Below, piece after piece: positions 17,719 to 26,887 of a stretch of DNA of 64,000 nucleotides; within the stretch, counting starts at the first letter, position 1; each line of letters opens with the position of its first letter. The position numbers and the translations under genes are program-made. The notes below the pieces were generated by a model, which did not search any database, was not told the origin of the DNA, and worked only from the letters and a program-made list of their open reading frames with translations. The stretch comes from Synechococcus sp. KORDI-49. GTDB lineage: Bacteria; Cyanobacteriota; Cyanobacteriia; PCC-6307; Cyanobiaceae. Location of the stretch: NCBI RefSeq assembly GCF_000737575.1, contig NZ_CP006270.1:871163-935162 (forward strand), read 5' to 3'.

Positions 17719-18837
17719 ATGTCCGTCTCGATGCCAACTGCCGCTGAATTGCTGGAGGGGCGCCGCCGGGTTCTGGTGACCGGTGGCGGCGGATTCATCG
17801 GCGGGGCCGTGGTGCGGCGGCTGCTGCTGGAGAGCGACGCGCTGGTGTTCAACCTCGACAAGATGGGTTATGCCAGCGATCTCACCGGGATCGAGGCGGT
17901 GCTCAAGCAGCAGGGAGCGGCGGCGGCCGGTCGCCATCAGCTGCTGCATGTTGAGCTCGCCGATGCCGACGCCGTGCAGCAAGCCGTGCAGCAGGCGGAC
18001 CCCGACCTGGTGCTGCACCTGGCGGCGGAGAGCCACGTGGATCGCTCCATCTCCGGCCCCGGGGTGTTCATGGAAAGCAACGTCACGGGCACCTACAACC
18101 TGCTGCAGGCCGTCCGTGCGCATTACGAGGGATTGAGCGGAGAGCGCAAGGAGTGCTTCCGGCTTCACCACATCAGCACCGACGAGGTGTTCGGCAGCCT
18201 CGGAGCCGAGGGCCGCTTCTCGGAAACCACCCCTTACGACCCGCGCAGTCCCTATTCCGCCAGCAAGGCCGCCAGCGATCACCTCGTTCAGGCCTGGCAT
18301 CACACCTTCGGGCTGCCGGTGGTGCTGACCAACTGCAGCAACAACTACGGACCCTGGCAGTTCCCCGAAAAACTGATCCCCGTTGTCATTCTCAAGGCGG
18401 CCAACGCTGAGAGCATCCCGCTCTACGGCGACGGCCTCAATGTGAGGGACTGGCTGTACGTGGAGGACCATGTCGATGCTCTGCTGCTGGCCGCCTGCCG
18501 CGGCGCTGTCGGACGCAGCTATTGCGTCGGCGGCCACGGGGAACGCACCAACCGCCAGATCGTCGAAGCGATCTGCCATCAGCTGGATCAGCACACACCC
18601 GCGGCCGCTCCCCACAGCGCCCTGATCCGCCGGGTCACGGACCGGCCCGGCCATGACCGTCGCTATGCCATCGACCCCGGGCGCATCAGCAGCGAACTGG
18701 GCTGGCAGCCGCGTCACAACCTCGAGCAGGGGCTCCAGGCCACCGTGACCTGGTACCTCGAGCATCAGCCATGGTGCGTCAGCGTCCGGGATCGCGCCCG
18801 CTACGACGGCAGCCGTCTGGGCACCCTGAAACGCTGA
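17719..18837 (+). CDS. rfbB: dTDP-glucose 4,6-dehydratase
   Basis: 372 residues. VLVTGGGGFIGGAVVRRLL gives the GxxGxxG motif near residue 20; HLAAESHVDRSI, STDEVFGSLG (with the Asp-Glu pair of the dehydratase), PYSASKAASDH (Tyr-x3-Lys), and NCSNNYGPWQFPEKLIP are diagnostic. It turns dTDP-glucose into dTDP-4-dehydro-6-deoxyglucose. The sugar-nucleotide set is complete, so the cell can feed L-rhamnose into the glycan built by the genes that follow. Overlaps the next gene by one base (TGATG). Confidence 0.96.
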   Translation: MSVSMPTAAELLEGRRRVLVTGGGGFIGGAVVRRLLLESDALVFNLDKMGYASDLTGIEAVLKQQGAAAAGRHQLLHVELADADAVQQAVQQADPDLVLHLAAESHVDRSISGPGVFMESNVTGTYNLLQAVRAHYEGLSGERKECFRLHHISTDEVFGSLGAEGRFSETTPYDPRSPYSASKAASDHLVQAWHHTFGLPVVLTNCSNNYGPWQFPEKLIPVVILKAANAESIPLYGDGLNVRDWLYVEDHVDALLLAACRGAVGRSYCVGGHGERTNRQIVEAICHQLDQHTPAAAPHSALIRRVTDRPGHDRRYAIDPGRISSELGWQPRHNLEQGLQATVTWYLEHQPWCVSVRDRARYDGSRLGTLKR

Positions 18838-21410
18838 TGGCCGACCGCTATTTCCAGATCCAGCTGCAGGCGCAAAGCACCCTGGCGGCCTATCAGCCCC
18901 TTTGCATTCAAGGAGGCGCGGACGCCGGGCTGGACGGAGCGATCCTGTTCCCTGCCGTCGGAGAGCGCTGGATCACCCTGCCGGGAGATCCCGAAACGCT
19001 GCAGGTCTCTCTGCTGGCATCGGAGCCAGGCCAGGAGACACCCTCTCCCGTCGCAGCCGTGCGACGCGATCGCAGCGCGGCCCTGACGCTTCTGGATCTG
19101 AGTCATTGGCTGTTCACTCGCAGTTCCAGGGTCAAGGGAGCACGCAGCTGCGGACAGCTGCGACTGTCCAGCCAACTCAGCACAGAGAAGCTCACCGCCA
19201 ACCTGCACGGGATCTACCTCCACCACCTGCGGCATCCGGATGCCGAGTTCGAACTGCGCTGCCGCCGTGGCGCGGGGCTTGAGATGGACCTGTCCGCTCT
19301 GCGACACAGCTGCCGGCAGCTGCACGCCTCGGCCCGCTCTCTGGGGGTGATCGGCAGCGGCGGCCAGCCCGTCGACATCATCATTCCCACCTATGGCCAG
19401 CCGCTCTACACCCTGCGCTGCATCGCCTCGGTCCTGAGGGATCTGCTCATTCATCGACGTGTCATCAAGGGGCGGCTGGATGTGCGGCTGATGGTGGTGG
19501 ACGACGCCCATCCCCAGCAGCACGGCCAGGCCGTTCTCCAATGGCTGGCGGATCAGGGCTGCCTGGATTTCCGGGTCAACAGCTGCAATCTTGGCTTCCT
19601 GGAAAGCTGCAACCAAGCCGTCAGCCGCAGTCGGAACGACAGCCTCATCGTTCTGCTCAACAACGACATCGAAGTGCTTCCAGGCTGGTTGACGGGCCTG
19701 GTGGACACCATCGAGCAGGACATCGATGTGGGGCTGGTGGGATCAAAACTGATCTATCCCGACGGACGCCTCCAGGAGGCCGGGGGCATCGTCTGGCAGG
19801 ACGGTTCCGCCTGGAACTTCGGACGTCTCAAGAATCCGGCACATCCTGATTACAACTACGCCCGCAGCGTCGACTACGTCTCCGGGGCATCGATCATGGT
19901 GCCGCGTCGCCATTGGGATGCGGCCGGGGGCTTTGATCAACGCTTCATCCCGGCCTACTACGAAGACACGGACCTGGCGCTGACGCTGCGGGATCGCGGC
20001 CTGAAGGTGATCTACCAACCCTCCTCCCAGGCGATCCACCATGAAGGCATCTCCTGCGGCACCGATCTCACCAGTGGCGTGAAGGCCTATCAGGTCACCA
20101 ACCAAGTGAGCTTCCTGGAGAAGTGGCAGTCTCGGCTTCAGCAGCATCAGCCCACGGGTGAGTGCCTCGAACGGGCGAAACACCGGGGAGCGCTGGGACG
20201 GATTCTGGTGATCGAGAACCAGCTTCTGGATCCGGAAGGCGATGCCGGATCCCTGTTCATGCTCAATTACTGCCTGGCTTTGCGGGAACTGGGCTACACG
20301 ATCACCTACGTCCCCACCGACAACCTGGCGCATCAGCAGGACAAGGCCGCCCTGATGGGAGCCCGTGGCATTCAGGTTCTCTGCCAGCCCCAGATCACCT
20401 CGGTGGACGACATCTTCGAGAGCCGAGCGGAACGCTTCGACCTGATCCTGCTGGCAAGGCCGGGCAATTTTCCGCATCTGAACAGCCTCCGCCGCCTGGC
20501 ACCGAAGACTCCCGTCGTCTACTTCACCCACGACCTCCACCACCTGCGCACCCAGCGAACGGCAGGGAACATCACCGACAGAAAGGAGCGCCGTCGGCTG
20601 CTGCAGCGGGCAGACCGCCTGCGCGATCAGGAAGCGGAGATCTTCCGCCGCGCCGACCTCGTCCTGCACATCAGCGAAGAGGAGAATCGGATCTCACAGG
20701 GGCTGCATCCGCATGCGGCTGTTGTGCTGCCACCGGTGGTCACCGCACCGGCCACATCCCCTCTCGGGACATCGGGCCGCAGGGTTCTGTTCGTGGGCAA
20801 TTTCGCCCACAGCCCGAATGTCACCGCCGCTCAGTGGCTGACGGAAGCGATCTGGCCCCGCGTGCGGGCGGTGGCCCCCGATATGCAGCTGCTGATCGTG
20901 GGCCGCAATCCACCCGACTTCCTGATGGCCGGAGATGGCATCGATGTGCTGGGCTACGTCGAGGATCTCTCAGCCCTGATGCAGAGCGTGGACATCGGCA
21001 TCGCCCCGTTGCAGGAAGGGGCCGGCGTGAAGGGCAAGGTGCTCAGCGCCCTGGCCCATGGTCTGCCGATGGTGACCACCACGATCGGAGCTGAAGGCAT
21101 CACTGATGCCACCCGGTCCTGCTCTGCGCTGCTGGTGGCGGACACGGCCGATGCTCTGGCTGCTCAGGTGCTGGCGCTCCGACAACGTCCGGAACAGGAG
21201 CGTCGGGCCCTTGCCGAGGACGGCAGGCGTTTCATCCAAAAGCATTTCGGTCCGGAGGCGCTGGTGAGCCGGTTCAAAGAGATGTTCGAGACCCTCGGGC
21301 TTCCATTCGATCAGCAGGTGGACCGTTTCCTGCCCTACGCCCCCCGCGGCAATGATCAACGCTTCACCAGCAGCAACAGCTTTACCCAGGGCGTCCACCC
21401 GCTGGCCTGA
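18837..21410 (+). CDS. Bifunctional glycosyltransferase (GT2 + GT4)
   Basis: 857 residues. N-terminal 175 residues are unassigned. A GT2 GT-A domain (about 178-430) has VDIIIPTYGQPLYTL, LLNNDIEVLPGWL (DxD-like NND) and GGFDQRFIPAYYEDTDLALTL. A GT4 GT-B domain (about 460-840) has VVYFTHDLHHLR, VLFVGNFAHSPNVTAAQWL, LLIVGRNP and PLQEGAGVKGKVLSALAHGLP. Two transferases in one chain usually add successive sugars to a surface glycan; with rfbACDB directly upstream, rhamnose is a likely donor. ATG 18837 overlaps the rfbB stop. Its last 29 bases overlap the convergent sulfotransferase gene. Confidence 0.88.
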   Translation: MADRYFQIQLQAQSTLAAYQPLCIQGGADAGLDGAILFPAVGERWITLPGDPETLQVSLLASEPGQETPSPVAAVRRDRSAALTLLDLSHWLFTRSSRVKGARSCGQLRLSSQLSTEKLTANLHGIYLHHLRHPDAEFELRCRRGAGLEMDLSALRHSCRQLHASARSLGVIGSGGQPVDIIIPTYGQPLYTLRCIASVLRDLLIHRRVIKGRLDVRLMVVDDAHPQQHGQAVLQWLADQGCLDFRVNSCNLGFLESCNQAVSRSRNDSLIVLLNNDIEVLPGWLTGLVDTIEQDIDVGLVGSKLIYPDGRLQEAGGIVWQDGSAWNFGRLKNPAHPDYNYARSVDYVSGASIMVPRRHWDAAGGFDQRFIPAYYEDTDLALTLRDRGLKVIYQPSSQAIHHEGISCGTDLTSGVKAYQVTNQVSFLEKWQSRLQQHQPTGECLERAKHRGALGRILVIENQLLDPEGDAGSLFMLNYCLALRELGYTITYVPTDNLAHQQDKAALMGARGIQVLCQPQITSVDDIFESRAERFDLILLARPGNFPHLNSLRRLAPKTPVVYFTHDLHHLRTQRTAGNITDRKERRRLLQRADRLRDQEAEIFRRADLVLHISEEENRISQGLHPHAAVVLPPVVTAPATSPLGTSGRRVLFVGNFAHSPNVTAAQWLTEAIWPRVRAVAPDMQLLIVGRNPPDFLMAGDGIDVLGYVEDLSALMQSVDIGIAPLQEGAGVKGKVLSALAHGLPMVTTTIGAEGITDATRSCSALLVADTADALAAQVLALRQRPEQERRALAEDGRRFIQKHFGPEALVSRFKEMFETLGLPFDQQVDRFLPYAPRGNDQRFTSSNSFTQGVHPLA

Positions 21411-22665
21411 GCCCATCCAGATCCCGTTGCAGCAGCGGATCATCCGCCTCCGGCTGCAACAGCCGGCGTTGAATCCGCAGCGCTGACTCCAGCCAGACGC
21501 GTTCCTCGGCATCCAACGCTTCCTCTCGATGGCGGGCGGTCTGCCGTCGCAGGGCCGGATCGATGAAGGATGAGGCCTGGTCCTGCTCCTGCACCGTCTC
21601 CTGGCCAAGGCAATGAAGGCACTGCACCAGCACCGCTTCCGGCTGCTGGAGCAGATCCTCGAAGGCGATGATCTGGCGCGGCAGGTCCCGGCTCCAGCGC
21701 TCCGCTTCCAGCACATGGGCGATCCAGAGCTGCAGGCCCCGCAGCAGATCGGTGCCCTGGGCAGCCTGAAGGGACCGCGCCGCTTCCAGCGGGTGTCGGA
21801 TCGGCAGAAACACCGTGAAGCGCACAGCATCCGACTGAAGCAGCGGTCGCAGGCCCTCGGCCAGCACGCACAGCCTGGGATCCTTGATCACTGGATGCGA
21901 GAGCCCTCGGCAACTCTGCTGCCACTGGCTGATCAGGCTGCGCCTCCACACCGAAGCCGCTTCGCAATCAGCCCAACCCGATGGAAGCTGATCCGCAGAG
22001 GACCAGTGCCGCCCGAGGGAGGAGAACAACTGATCATTCAGCTGCATCAGACCCTCCGACTCCCAGTAGCCCTTGCGGTTGATCACATCATCCGGACGAT
22101 CCATCAGATCACCCGGAACATCCAGACCTGAGCTGGCCAGCATGCCGGTGAGGGCCGAGGTCCCGCTGCGGTGCATGCCCAGCACCAGCACGATGCGGCT
22201 GGACAATCCACCGAAGTCCACGGCCCGCTGCAGCGCCAGCTGACTGTCGAGCAGCGCCGGCAGTCGCACCAGCTGCCCCCTGAGGTGATCGCACTCCTGC
22301 ACGGAGAGCTTCAGTCCAGCCCTGCGGCCGAGGCTTAGCAGGGACTGGAGCCAGTCCTCCAGCCGCGCTCGCGCCTCCATCTCCTGATCCACCAGCAGCA
22401 ATCGACAGGCCACGTGAAGTTGCTCGGCGGCCATCAGCAGGCCCAGCCGGATGTCATCAGCCTGATCACGGCACTCGGCTGCAACGCAGGGGATGTCCTG
22501 CGCTGCAGGCAGCCGCATCGCCTGAAGAGCCTGCAATACGGGGCGCTGGGTCTCCGTGATGCCCTCGCAGAGCGGATGACCGACTAAGGCGTTGATCCTC
22601 AGATCCCGCCATCGAGCCGACACCAGACATCCCAGGACCTGGCCAAAGGCGTCGGAGGCTGTCAT
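21382..22665 (-). CDS. Sulfotransferase-family protein with N-terminal extension
   Basis: 427 residues. LVLGMHRSGTSALTGML (about 160-176) is the 5'-PSB loop that binds PAPS; IKDPRLCVLAEGLRPLL and VFLPIRHPLEAARSL (3'-phosphate-binding Arg/Ser region) follow, with a helical end. Such enzymes transfer sulfate from PAPS to glycans, which suggests a sulfated polysaccharide. Residues 1-150 are helical and unassigned. ATG 22665 overlaps the stop of the upstream gene (ATGA), so the two minus-strand genes are coupled. Confidence 0.82.
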   Translation of the reverse strand: MTASDAFGQVLGCLVSARWRDLRINALVGHPLCEGITETQRPVLQALQAMRLPAAQDIPCVAAECRDQADDIRLGLLMAAEQLHVACRLLLVDQEMEARARLEDWLQSLLSLGRRAGLKLSVQECDHLRGQLVRLPALLDSQLALQRAVDFGGLSSRIVLVLGMHRSGTSALTGMLASSGLDVPGDLMDRPDDVINRKGYWESEGLMQLNDQLFSSLGRHWSSADQLPSGWADCEAASVWRRSLISQWQQSCRGLSHPVIKDPRLCVLAEGLRPLLQSDAVRFTVFLPIRHPLEAARSLQAAQGTDLLRGLQLWIAHVLEAERWSRDLPRQIIAFEDLLQQPEAVLVQCLHCLGQETVQEQDQASSFIDPALRRQTARHREEALDAEERVWLESALRIQRRLLQPEADDPLLQRDLDGLRPAGGRPG

Positions 22666-23459
22666 GGCTCCTCGAGCCGCGGCGCCAGCAGATCCCTGAT
22701 CAGATCGATGCGTGCCGCCGAGGCCTGCACCATCCCCTCAAGCTGCAGCTTCAGATGGAGCATCTCCTCCTGATGCCGGCGTTCAAGCTCCTCCGTCGCG
22801 TCATGCGCCTCCTGCAGATATCGCTTGAGCTCATCCCTCTCCTCAGCCAAAGCACTGCGCTGAAGCTTCAGCTGTCGAATGCAGAGCCTCTGCATCGCCC
22901 CGGTGGTGCGCTTCCACACCAACGCTCCATCCCGCGACCGCTTGAAACCCAGCGGCTGCAAGCGCGCCTCCAGCAGCTGGGCCCAGCTGGCCTCCGCATC
23001 AGGTGCCACCAGTTGCAGCTCTTCGATCCGCTCCAGCCAGTCACCGCCAGCCTCAACCACCGCCAACGGATCTCCCTGGCCGACGATCACCGTCAGAAAC
23101 TGCATGGCATCCACCCCGATCGAGAGGCCATCGAGCAGTGCCGACAGTTCAATCCCCACGCGGATGCTGCGATCCCGCAGCTGGAGATTGGGGCGGCCTT
23201 TGCGACAGGTCCTGAGCGGCAGGGTTCCATCCCAGCGCCTGTCGTTGAAGCGGTACCAGTCGATCGGTGCATCCATCTGCCTGGCCAGCACGGCGCAGTG
23301 CAATTCACAGCCATGGGCGTGGGGCCGCACCGCCAGATCCTGCTCCAGACGATCGAGCTGGTCCTGATCCGCATCAATGACGCAACACGGGCCCTCCGGC
23401 AGATGATCCACCAGCAGCGGGGCACCGATCAGCACATGGAAACGCCGTTCTGGGTCCAT
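22662..23459 (-). CDS. Degenerate FkbM-like methyltransferase domain plus coiled coil
   Basis: 265 residues. Residues about 20-180 follow the FkbM methyltransferase order: CCVIDADQDQLDRLEQDL (motif for the adenosine-binding acid), a LHCAVLARQ strand, LSALLDGLSIGVDAMQFLTVIVGQGD (in place of the usual LLKIDVEGAE...LKGA) and a final RLQPLGFKRS...LVWKR. The N-terminal glycine-rich SAM loop is absent, so catalysis is doubtful. Residues about 185-260 form a charged coiled coil (LAEERDELKRYLQEAHDATE). Coupled to the sulfotransferase; it may be a scaffold or acceptor partner. The FkbM assignment is by pattern only. Confidence 0.55.
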   Translation of the reverse strand: MDPERRFHVLIGAPLLVDHLPEGPCCVIDADQDQLDRLEQDLAVRPHAHGCELHCAVLARQMDAPIDWYRFNDRRWDGTLPLRTCRKGRPNLQLRDRSIRVGIELSALLDGLSIGVDAMQFLTVIVGQGDPLAVVEAGGDWLERIEELQLVAPDAEASWAQLLEARLQPLGFKRSRDGALVWKRTTGAMQRLCIRQLKLQRSALAEERDELKRYLQEAHDATEELERRHQEEMLHLKLQLEGMVQASAARIDLIRDLLAPRLEEP

Positions 23460-23512
23460 GGAATCGGCATTCGCGAAGCCAACCTAATCTTTCTCACCAA
23501 CGCTGAAACCCG

Positions 23513-24193
23513 TTGGACAGCTGGTTCTCCCCCTTCGTCCTGGCCCCTGAGGTCCGGGATCGGCTCAACCGCTGCAACCTGCGCCGGCTCCCTGGAGAGC
23601 AGACCGAAACGGATGACCGTGGGTTGCTGCTCGTATACAGCACCCCGTCGGCGGTTCTCGATCACTGGTGTGGAACCGAGGGGCCGCCGCTTCGCGTTGC
23701 CGCACTTCAGGAGAACTTTGAACAGCTGCTCCGGTTGCAGCACCGCGGCCCTCTCGTCGCGGACTGGAGACTCGCAGGACTCGATGACGAGCCGCTGGTG
23801 CAGTGGCTGCAGGGCGGGCCGGCACCGCGAACGCTGGCCGAGATTCCACGCCATTCACCGTTGAACGATCTGGTGCTGCTGAATCTGCTGCGCAGCCACC
23901 CGGATCTGGAGATCACCTACCGGGAGATCGAGCTGCAGGCCCAGCTGTTCCACAGCGAAGCGGACACCCGGCTGCTGGAGCGGCTGGGGATGCCATTCGA
24001 TCCTGATGAACTGCTGCGGCACTGGTGCAGCGGGGTTCGCACCAGTGCCGGCTGGGACAATCCTCTGGATCGGATGCAGCGGCTCGAGCAGGACCTGGAG
24101 CACTATCTACTGCTCTGCCGTGAACAGCAGCAGCTGCTGGAAGAGCAGAACGCTCTGAACGCCCGCGCCGTGCAACTGTCCGCTGGCGGATGA
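23513..24193 (+). CDS. Unknown protein of the polysaccharide locus
   Basis: 226 residues from a TTG start at 23513. No domain recognised. Rich in Leu, Arg and Glu; the last 40 residues (DRMQRLEQDLEHYLLLCREQ then QQLLEEQNALNARA) form a strong amphipathic helix or coiled coil. No signal peptide or membrane helix. It is transcribed away from the sulfotransferase/FkbM-like pair and its stop overlaps the next glycosyltransferase start (ATGA), so it probably works with that enzyme, perhaps as an adaptor. The TTG start is the best available but unproven. Confidence 0.6.
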   Translation: MDSWFSPFVLAPEVRDRLNRCNLRRLPGEQTETDDRGLLLVYSTPSAVLDHWCGTEGPPLRVAALQENFEQLLRLQHRGPLVADWRLAGLDDEPLVQWLQGGPAPRTLAEIPRHSPLNDLVLLNLLRSHPDLEITYREIELQAQLFHSEADTRLLERLGMPFDPDELLRHWCSGVRTSAGWDNPLDRMQRLEQDLEHYLLLCREQQQLLEEQNALNARAVQLSAGG

Positions 24194-26271
24194 GAGCGAC
24201 ACCGCTGCTGAAGAGTTATTGGAGCGAGCTGCACCAGCGTGACTTCCACAGCGCCAAGCATCTCCTCGACGAAATTGAGCGGCGGCACTGGCGAGACGAC
24301 GGTTTCGGGGAACTGATCGCCCTGGAACGGGAGCGGCTGGAGCACAACGGCCTGCAGCTGCTGCCCCGACACCACAGCAACCGAAAACCGAGATCGCACC
24401 GACCGGACGCCAACGGAATCGAATTTCAACGGCTCGGCGCCGACCACGACTGGTATCTGAACGCCGAACTGGAGCGGATCCTGCGCAGCAGCTGGGGAGG
24501 AGATCCCGCCCTGCGGGTGCCGACGGAGCTTGATTCGGTCCTGGTGCTCGCCAACAATTTCAGCCTCAGCACCGGCGTGCTCAGGCCGCTGTCCCACTAT
24601 CTCAATTTTCTGCACCATCACGGCGGTCCCCGGCTGCGATCCGTGCAGCTGCAGGACGATGCCAGCGCGGAGGTGATCGATGCCCTGCTGTCGGACAACG
24701 ACCTGGTGATCGTCAACGGCCTGCAGCAGATCTGCAATGTCGATCAGCTGGCAGCAGCCGTTGCCCGGCGGGCCCGGCGCGGACCGGTGCTCGGATACCT
24801 GCACGAAACACGTTGGATTCTGGATCGACTGCCCGAGATCCAGAAGCGGCGACTGCGGACGATCCTTCCCCACATGCACCTGCTGCTGTGCTGTGAGCGC
24901 CAGAGGCAGGACTTCGCTCCCTATGGCCGGGGACTCAGTGCATCCGTAGTTCACAACCCGACGCTGAGCGCCGGGGGTGACGACGGGAAGCCCCCGCCGC
25001 AGCGGGTTCACGGCAGCGTCCTGATGAGCGGAACGATTCAGGAGCGCAAGGGGATCGCGTTCTTCAACCACTGCGCCGAATCCCTCCAGGCCTGCGGCTA
25101 CAGCTTCAGCTGGGCCGGCCAGGCCCGCGACCCCGGAGAACCTCTCAGCGAGTCGGTGTGCTTCCTCGGGCATCTCAGCGCCGGGGAGTTGCAGCGCCGC
25201 CTGCTTCAGACCGACATCTTCTTTCTCTCCTCGCTTGAGGACACCTTTCCGCTGGCGGCCATCGAGGCCTACCTGCACGGCTGCAAGCTGCTGCTACCCC
25301 GCAGCACCGGGCTGGTGGACGTGCTGGAAGGGCGCAGCGCCGTGCACATCTACGAGAGCCACAGCCTGGAGGCGGCCCGTCAGGGCCTCGATCAACTGCG
25401 CGACAGTCCTGCTCCTTCGGCGGGAGATCGCCTGGCCATCAGCCGGGAGCTTGGTCTGCAGTCCTTTCTTGAGCGGATGAACGGCGCCCTATCCCCAGCG
25501 GTCTCTCCGCCATCAGAGGCACCCTCGGTCGCCGTGATCGCCCATCTGTATTACACCGATCTCGGCTTTGAACTGGCCCGCCATCTGCAGGCCGTTGCAG
25601 GCCCCCGCTGCGACCTCTACCTGACGGTGCCGCGTCAGAAAAGCGATCCGCAGCTGATGCGCTCTCTGCAGAAGATGTTCAGCCCGCATTTTCGGACGGT
25701 TCACTGCCTTGCGGTGGAGAACCGGGGCATGGACATCGCCCCCTTCTTTTCAGCCATCACCGCCCTGCAGCGTTCCAGCCAGCCCACTCCGGATCTCATC
25801 CTCAAGATCCACATGAAGAAATCGCTGCAGAACTCCGGCTCACGCAAGGGACAACGCTGGCGGCGCGGCCTGCTCGAGGGCCTGCTGGGCAACCGCTGCA
25901 ATGTGCGCCGGATCCAGCAGCGATTCGTCTCCGATCAGGAGCTCACCCTGCTGGCCCCGGCCTCCTTTCTGATGCTGCGCAGCAGCCAGGACCGCCGCAT
26001 CGCCGCCAACGACCAGCTGGTCAACGACCTGCTGAGGCAATACGACCTGCCGGCTGATCCGCAGCGACCCTTCGTGCGCGGCACGATGTTCTGGGTCAGG
26101 GGTGCCGTTCTTCTGCAGGAACTGGAACGCTGCCCGTTGCCGCCGGTCGAGCGGTTCCGTCAGGGGCATTGCCCTGACGGATCACTGGCCCACGCCTACG
26201 AGCGGGTTCTGTCTTACTTGCCTCAGCGCCATCACGCGATCACACCAGATCAGCCTTCAGAAGAGCTCTGA
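24190..26271 (+). CDS. Glycosyltransferase GT4-like domain fused to RgpF-type rhamnan synthesis domain
   Basis: 693 residues. Residues about 95-430 resemble a GT4 GT-B transferase: VLMSGTIQERKGIAFFNHCA, FLGHLSAGELQRRLLQTDIF and SSLEDTFPLAAIEAYLHGCK (EX7E region). Residues about 445-680 match the rhamnan synthesis F (RgpF) family: VAVIAHLYYTDLGFELARHL, LYLTVP, VENRGMDIAPFFSAI and LILKIHMKKS. RgpF proteins elongate rhamnose-glucose polymers in streptococci. It starts four bases inside the previous gene and its end overlaps the convergent small gene by 22 bases. Confidence 0.82.
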   Translation: MRATPLLKSYWSELHQRDFHSAKHLLDEIERRHWRDDGFGELIALERERLEHNGLQLLPRHHSNRKPRSHRPDANGIEFQRLGADHDWYLNAELERILRSSWGGDPALRVPTELDSVLVLANNFSLSTGVLRPLSHYLNFLHHHGGPRLRSVQLQDDASAEVIDALLSDNDLVIVNGLQQICNVDQLAAAVARRARRGPVLGYLHETRWILDRLPEIQKRRLRTILPHMHLLLCCERQRQDFAPYGRGLSASVVHNPTLSAGGDDGKPPPQRVHGSVLMSGTIQERKGIAFFNHCAESLQACGYSFSWAGQARDPGEPLSESVCFLGHLSAGELQRRLLQTDIFFLSSLEDTFPLAAIEAYLHGCKLLLPRSTGLVDVLEGRSAVHIYESHSLEAARQGLDQLRDSPAPSAGDRLAISRELGLQSFLERMNGALSPAVSPPSEAPSVAVIAHLYYTDLGFELARHLQAVAGPRCDLYLTVPRQKSDPQLMRSLQKMFSPHFRTVHCLAVENRGMDIAPFFSAITALQRSSQPTPDLILKIHMKKSLQNSGSRKGQRWRRGLLEGLLGNRCNVRRIQQRFVSDQELTLLAPASFLMLRSSQDRRIAANDQLVNDLLRQYDLPADPQRPFVRGTMFWVRGAVLLQELERCPLPPVERFRQGHCPDGSLAHAYERVLSYLPQRHHAITPDQPSEEL

Positions 26272-26807
26272 CGCAGCTCGAGCAACTCGAGCTGCCGGCG
26301 ATTGATCTCGTGGCCGACGCGCGCATCCAGCAGTTCAAGTTTGAACGGATCTCCCTTGGCACGCCGGAAGCGGTCGCGGACACGCTTCTCCAACAGAACG
26401 CGGTAGGTCGACGTCCCTGGGTCATCCAGCAGACCCTCCACCAGGAGTGCTTCCGCCCGGTCACGGGAAGAGCGCTTTCCCTGCAGCAGTCGCTGAATCT
26501 TGGCCAGACGGGCTTCGCGCCTCAGCAGCTTTCGGGAACGGCTGAGATTGTTCTGGATCCTGGGATGGTCCAGGCCCATGGCCACGGCCGTCTCGCCGAG
26601 GCTGATCACCAGATTGTGCTGCCCCTTCTGGCGGCAGAGCTGCATCTCCCGGGCACAGGCCTGATCGAGCGGAAGATCCATGCCTGCCCCGAGCACTTCA
26701 GGGGTGTGACCCGCGTCGCGGCACAGCTTCCGCAATCGGCCCTGGCCTCGCCAGGATCGCAGCGGGCCTCCCTTCTGCAGGGTCGACGTGAGCCAGGCCA
26801 GCAGCAT
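26250..26807 (-). CDS. Small basic helical protein of unknown function
   Basis: 185 residues from ATG 26807. Start MLLAWLTSTLQKGG is weakly hydrophobic; the rest is very basic and helical (for example RRKSRK-like clusters around residues 90-115). The segment HNLVISLGETAVAMGLDHPRIQNNL looks like one or two TPR-type helical pairs, but I cannot assign a family. It lies between two large plus-strand glycosyltransferase genes, with a divergent 80-base gap upstream and a 22-base 3' overlap, and presumably serves the same glycan pathway. Confidence 0.5.
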   Translation of the reverse strand: MLLAWLTSTLQKGGPLRSWRGQGRLRKLCRDAGHTPEVLGAGMDLPLDQACAREMQLCRQKGQHNLVISLGETAVAMGLDHPRIQNNLSRSRKLLRREARLAKIQRLLQGKRSSRDRAEALLVEGLLDDPGTSTYRVLLEKRVRDRFRRAKGDPFKLELLDARVGHEINRRQLELLELRQSSSEG

Positions 26808-26849
26808 CAAGGCAAAAGCTCGACATCTGAGCCTAAGGGCTGCAGCAGT

Positions 26850-26857
26850 CCCCCCCC
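26850..26857. repeat. C8 homopolymer tract in a divergent promoter region
   Basis: Eight consecutive C residues lie 31 bases upstream of the ATG at 26888 and 43 bases upstream of the ATG at 26807. Tracts like this can change length by slipped-strand pairing and alter promoter spacing. C7/G7 runs occur elsewhere in this G+C-rich window, inside tatD and bioK and inside the following gene itself, so chance is a real alternative. Confidence 0.3.
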
Positions 26858-26887
26858 GTAATCTGTGGCCACGCGGGCAGGCCCGGT

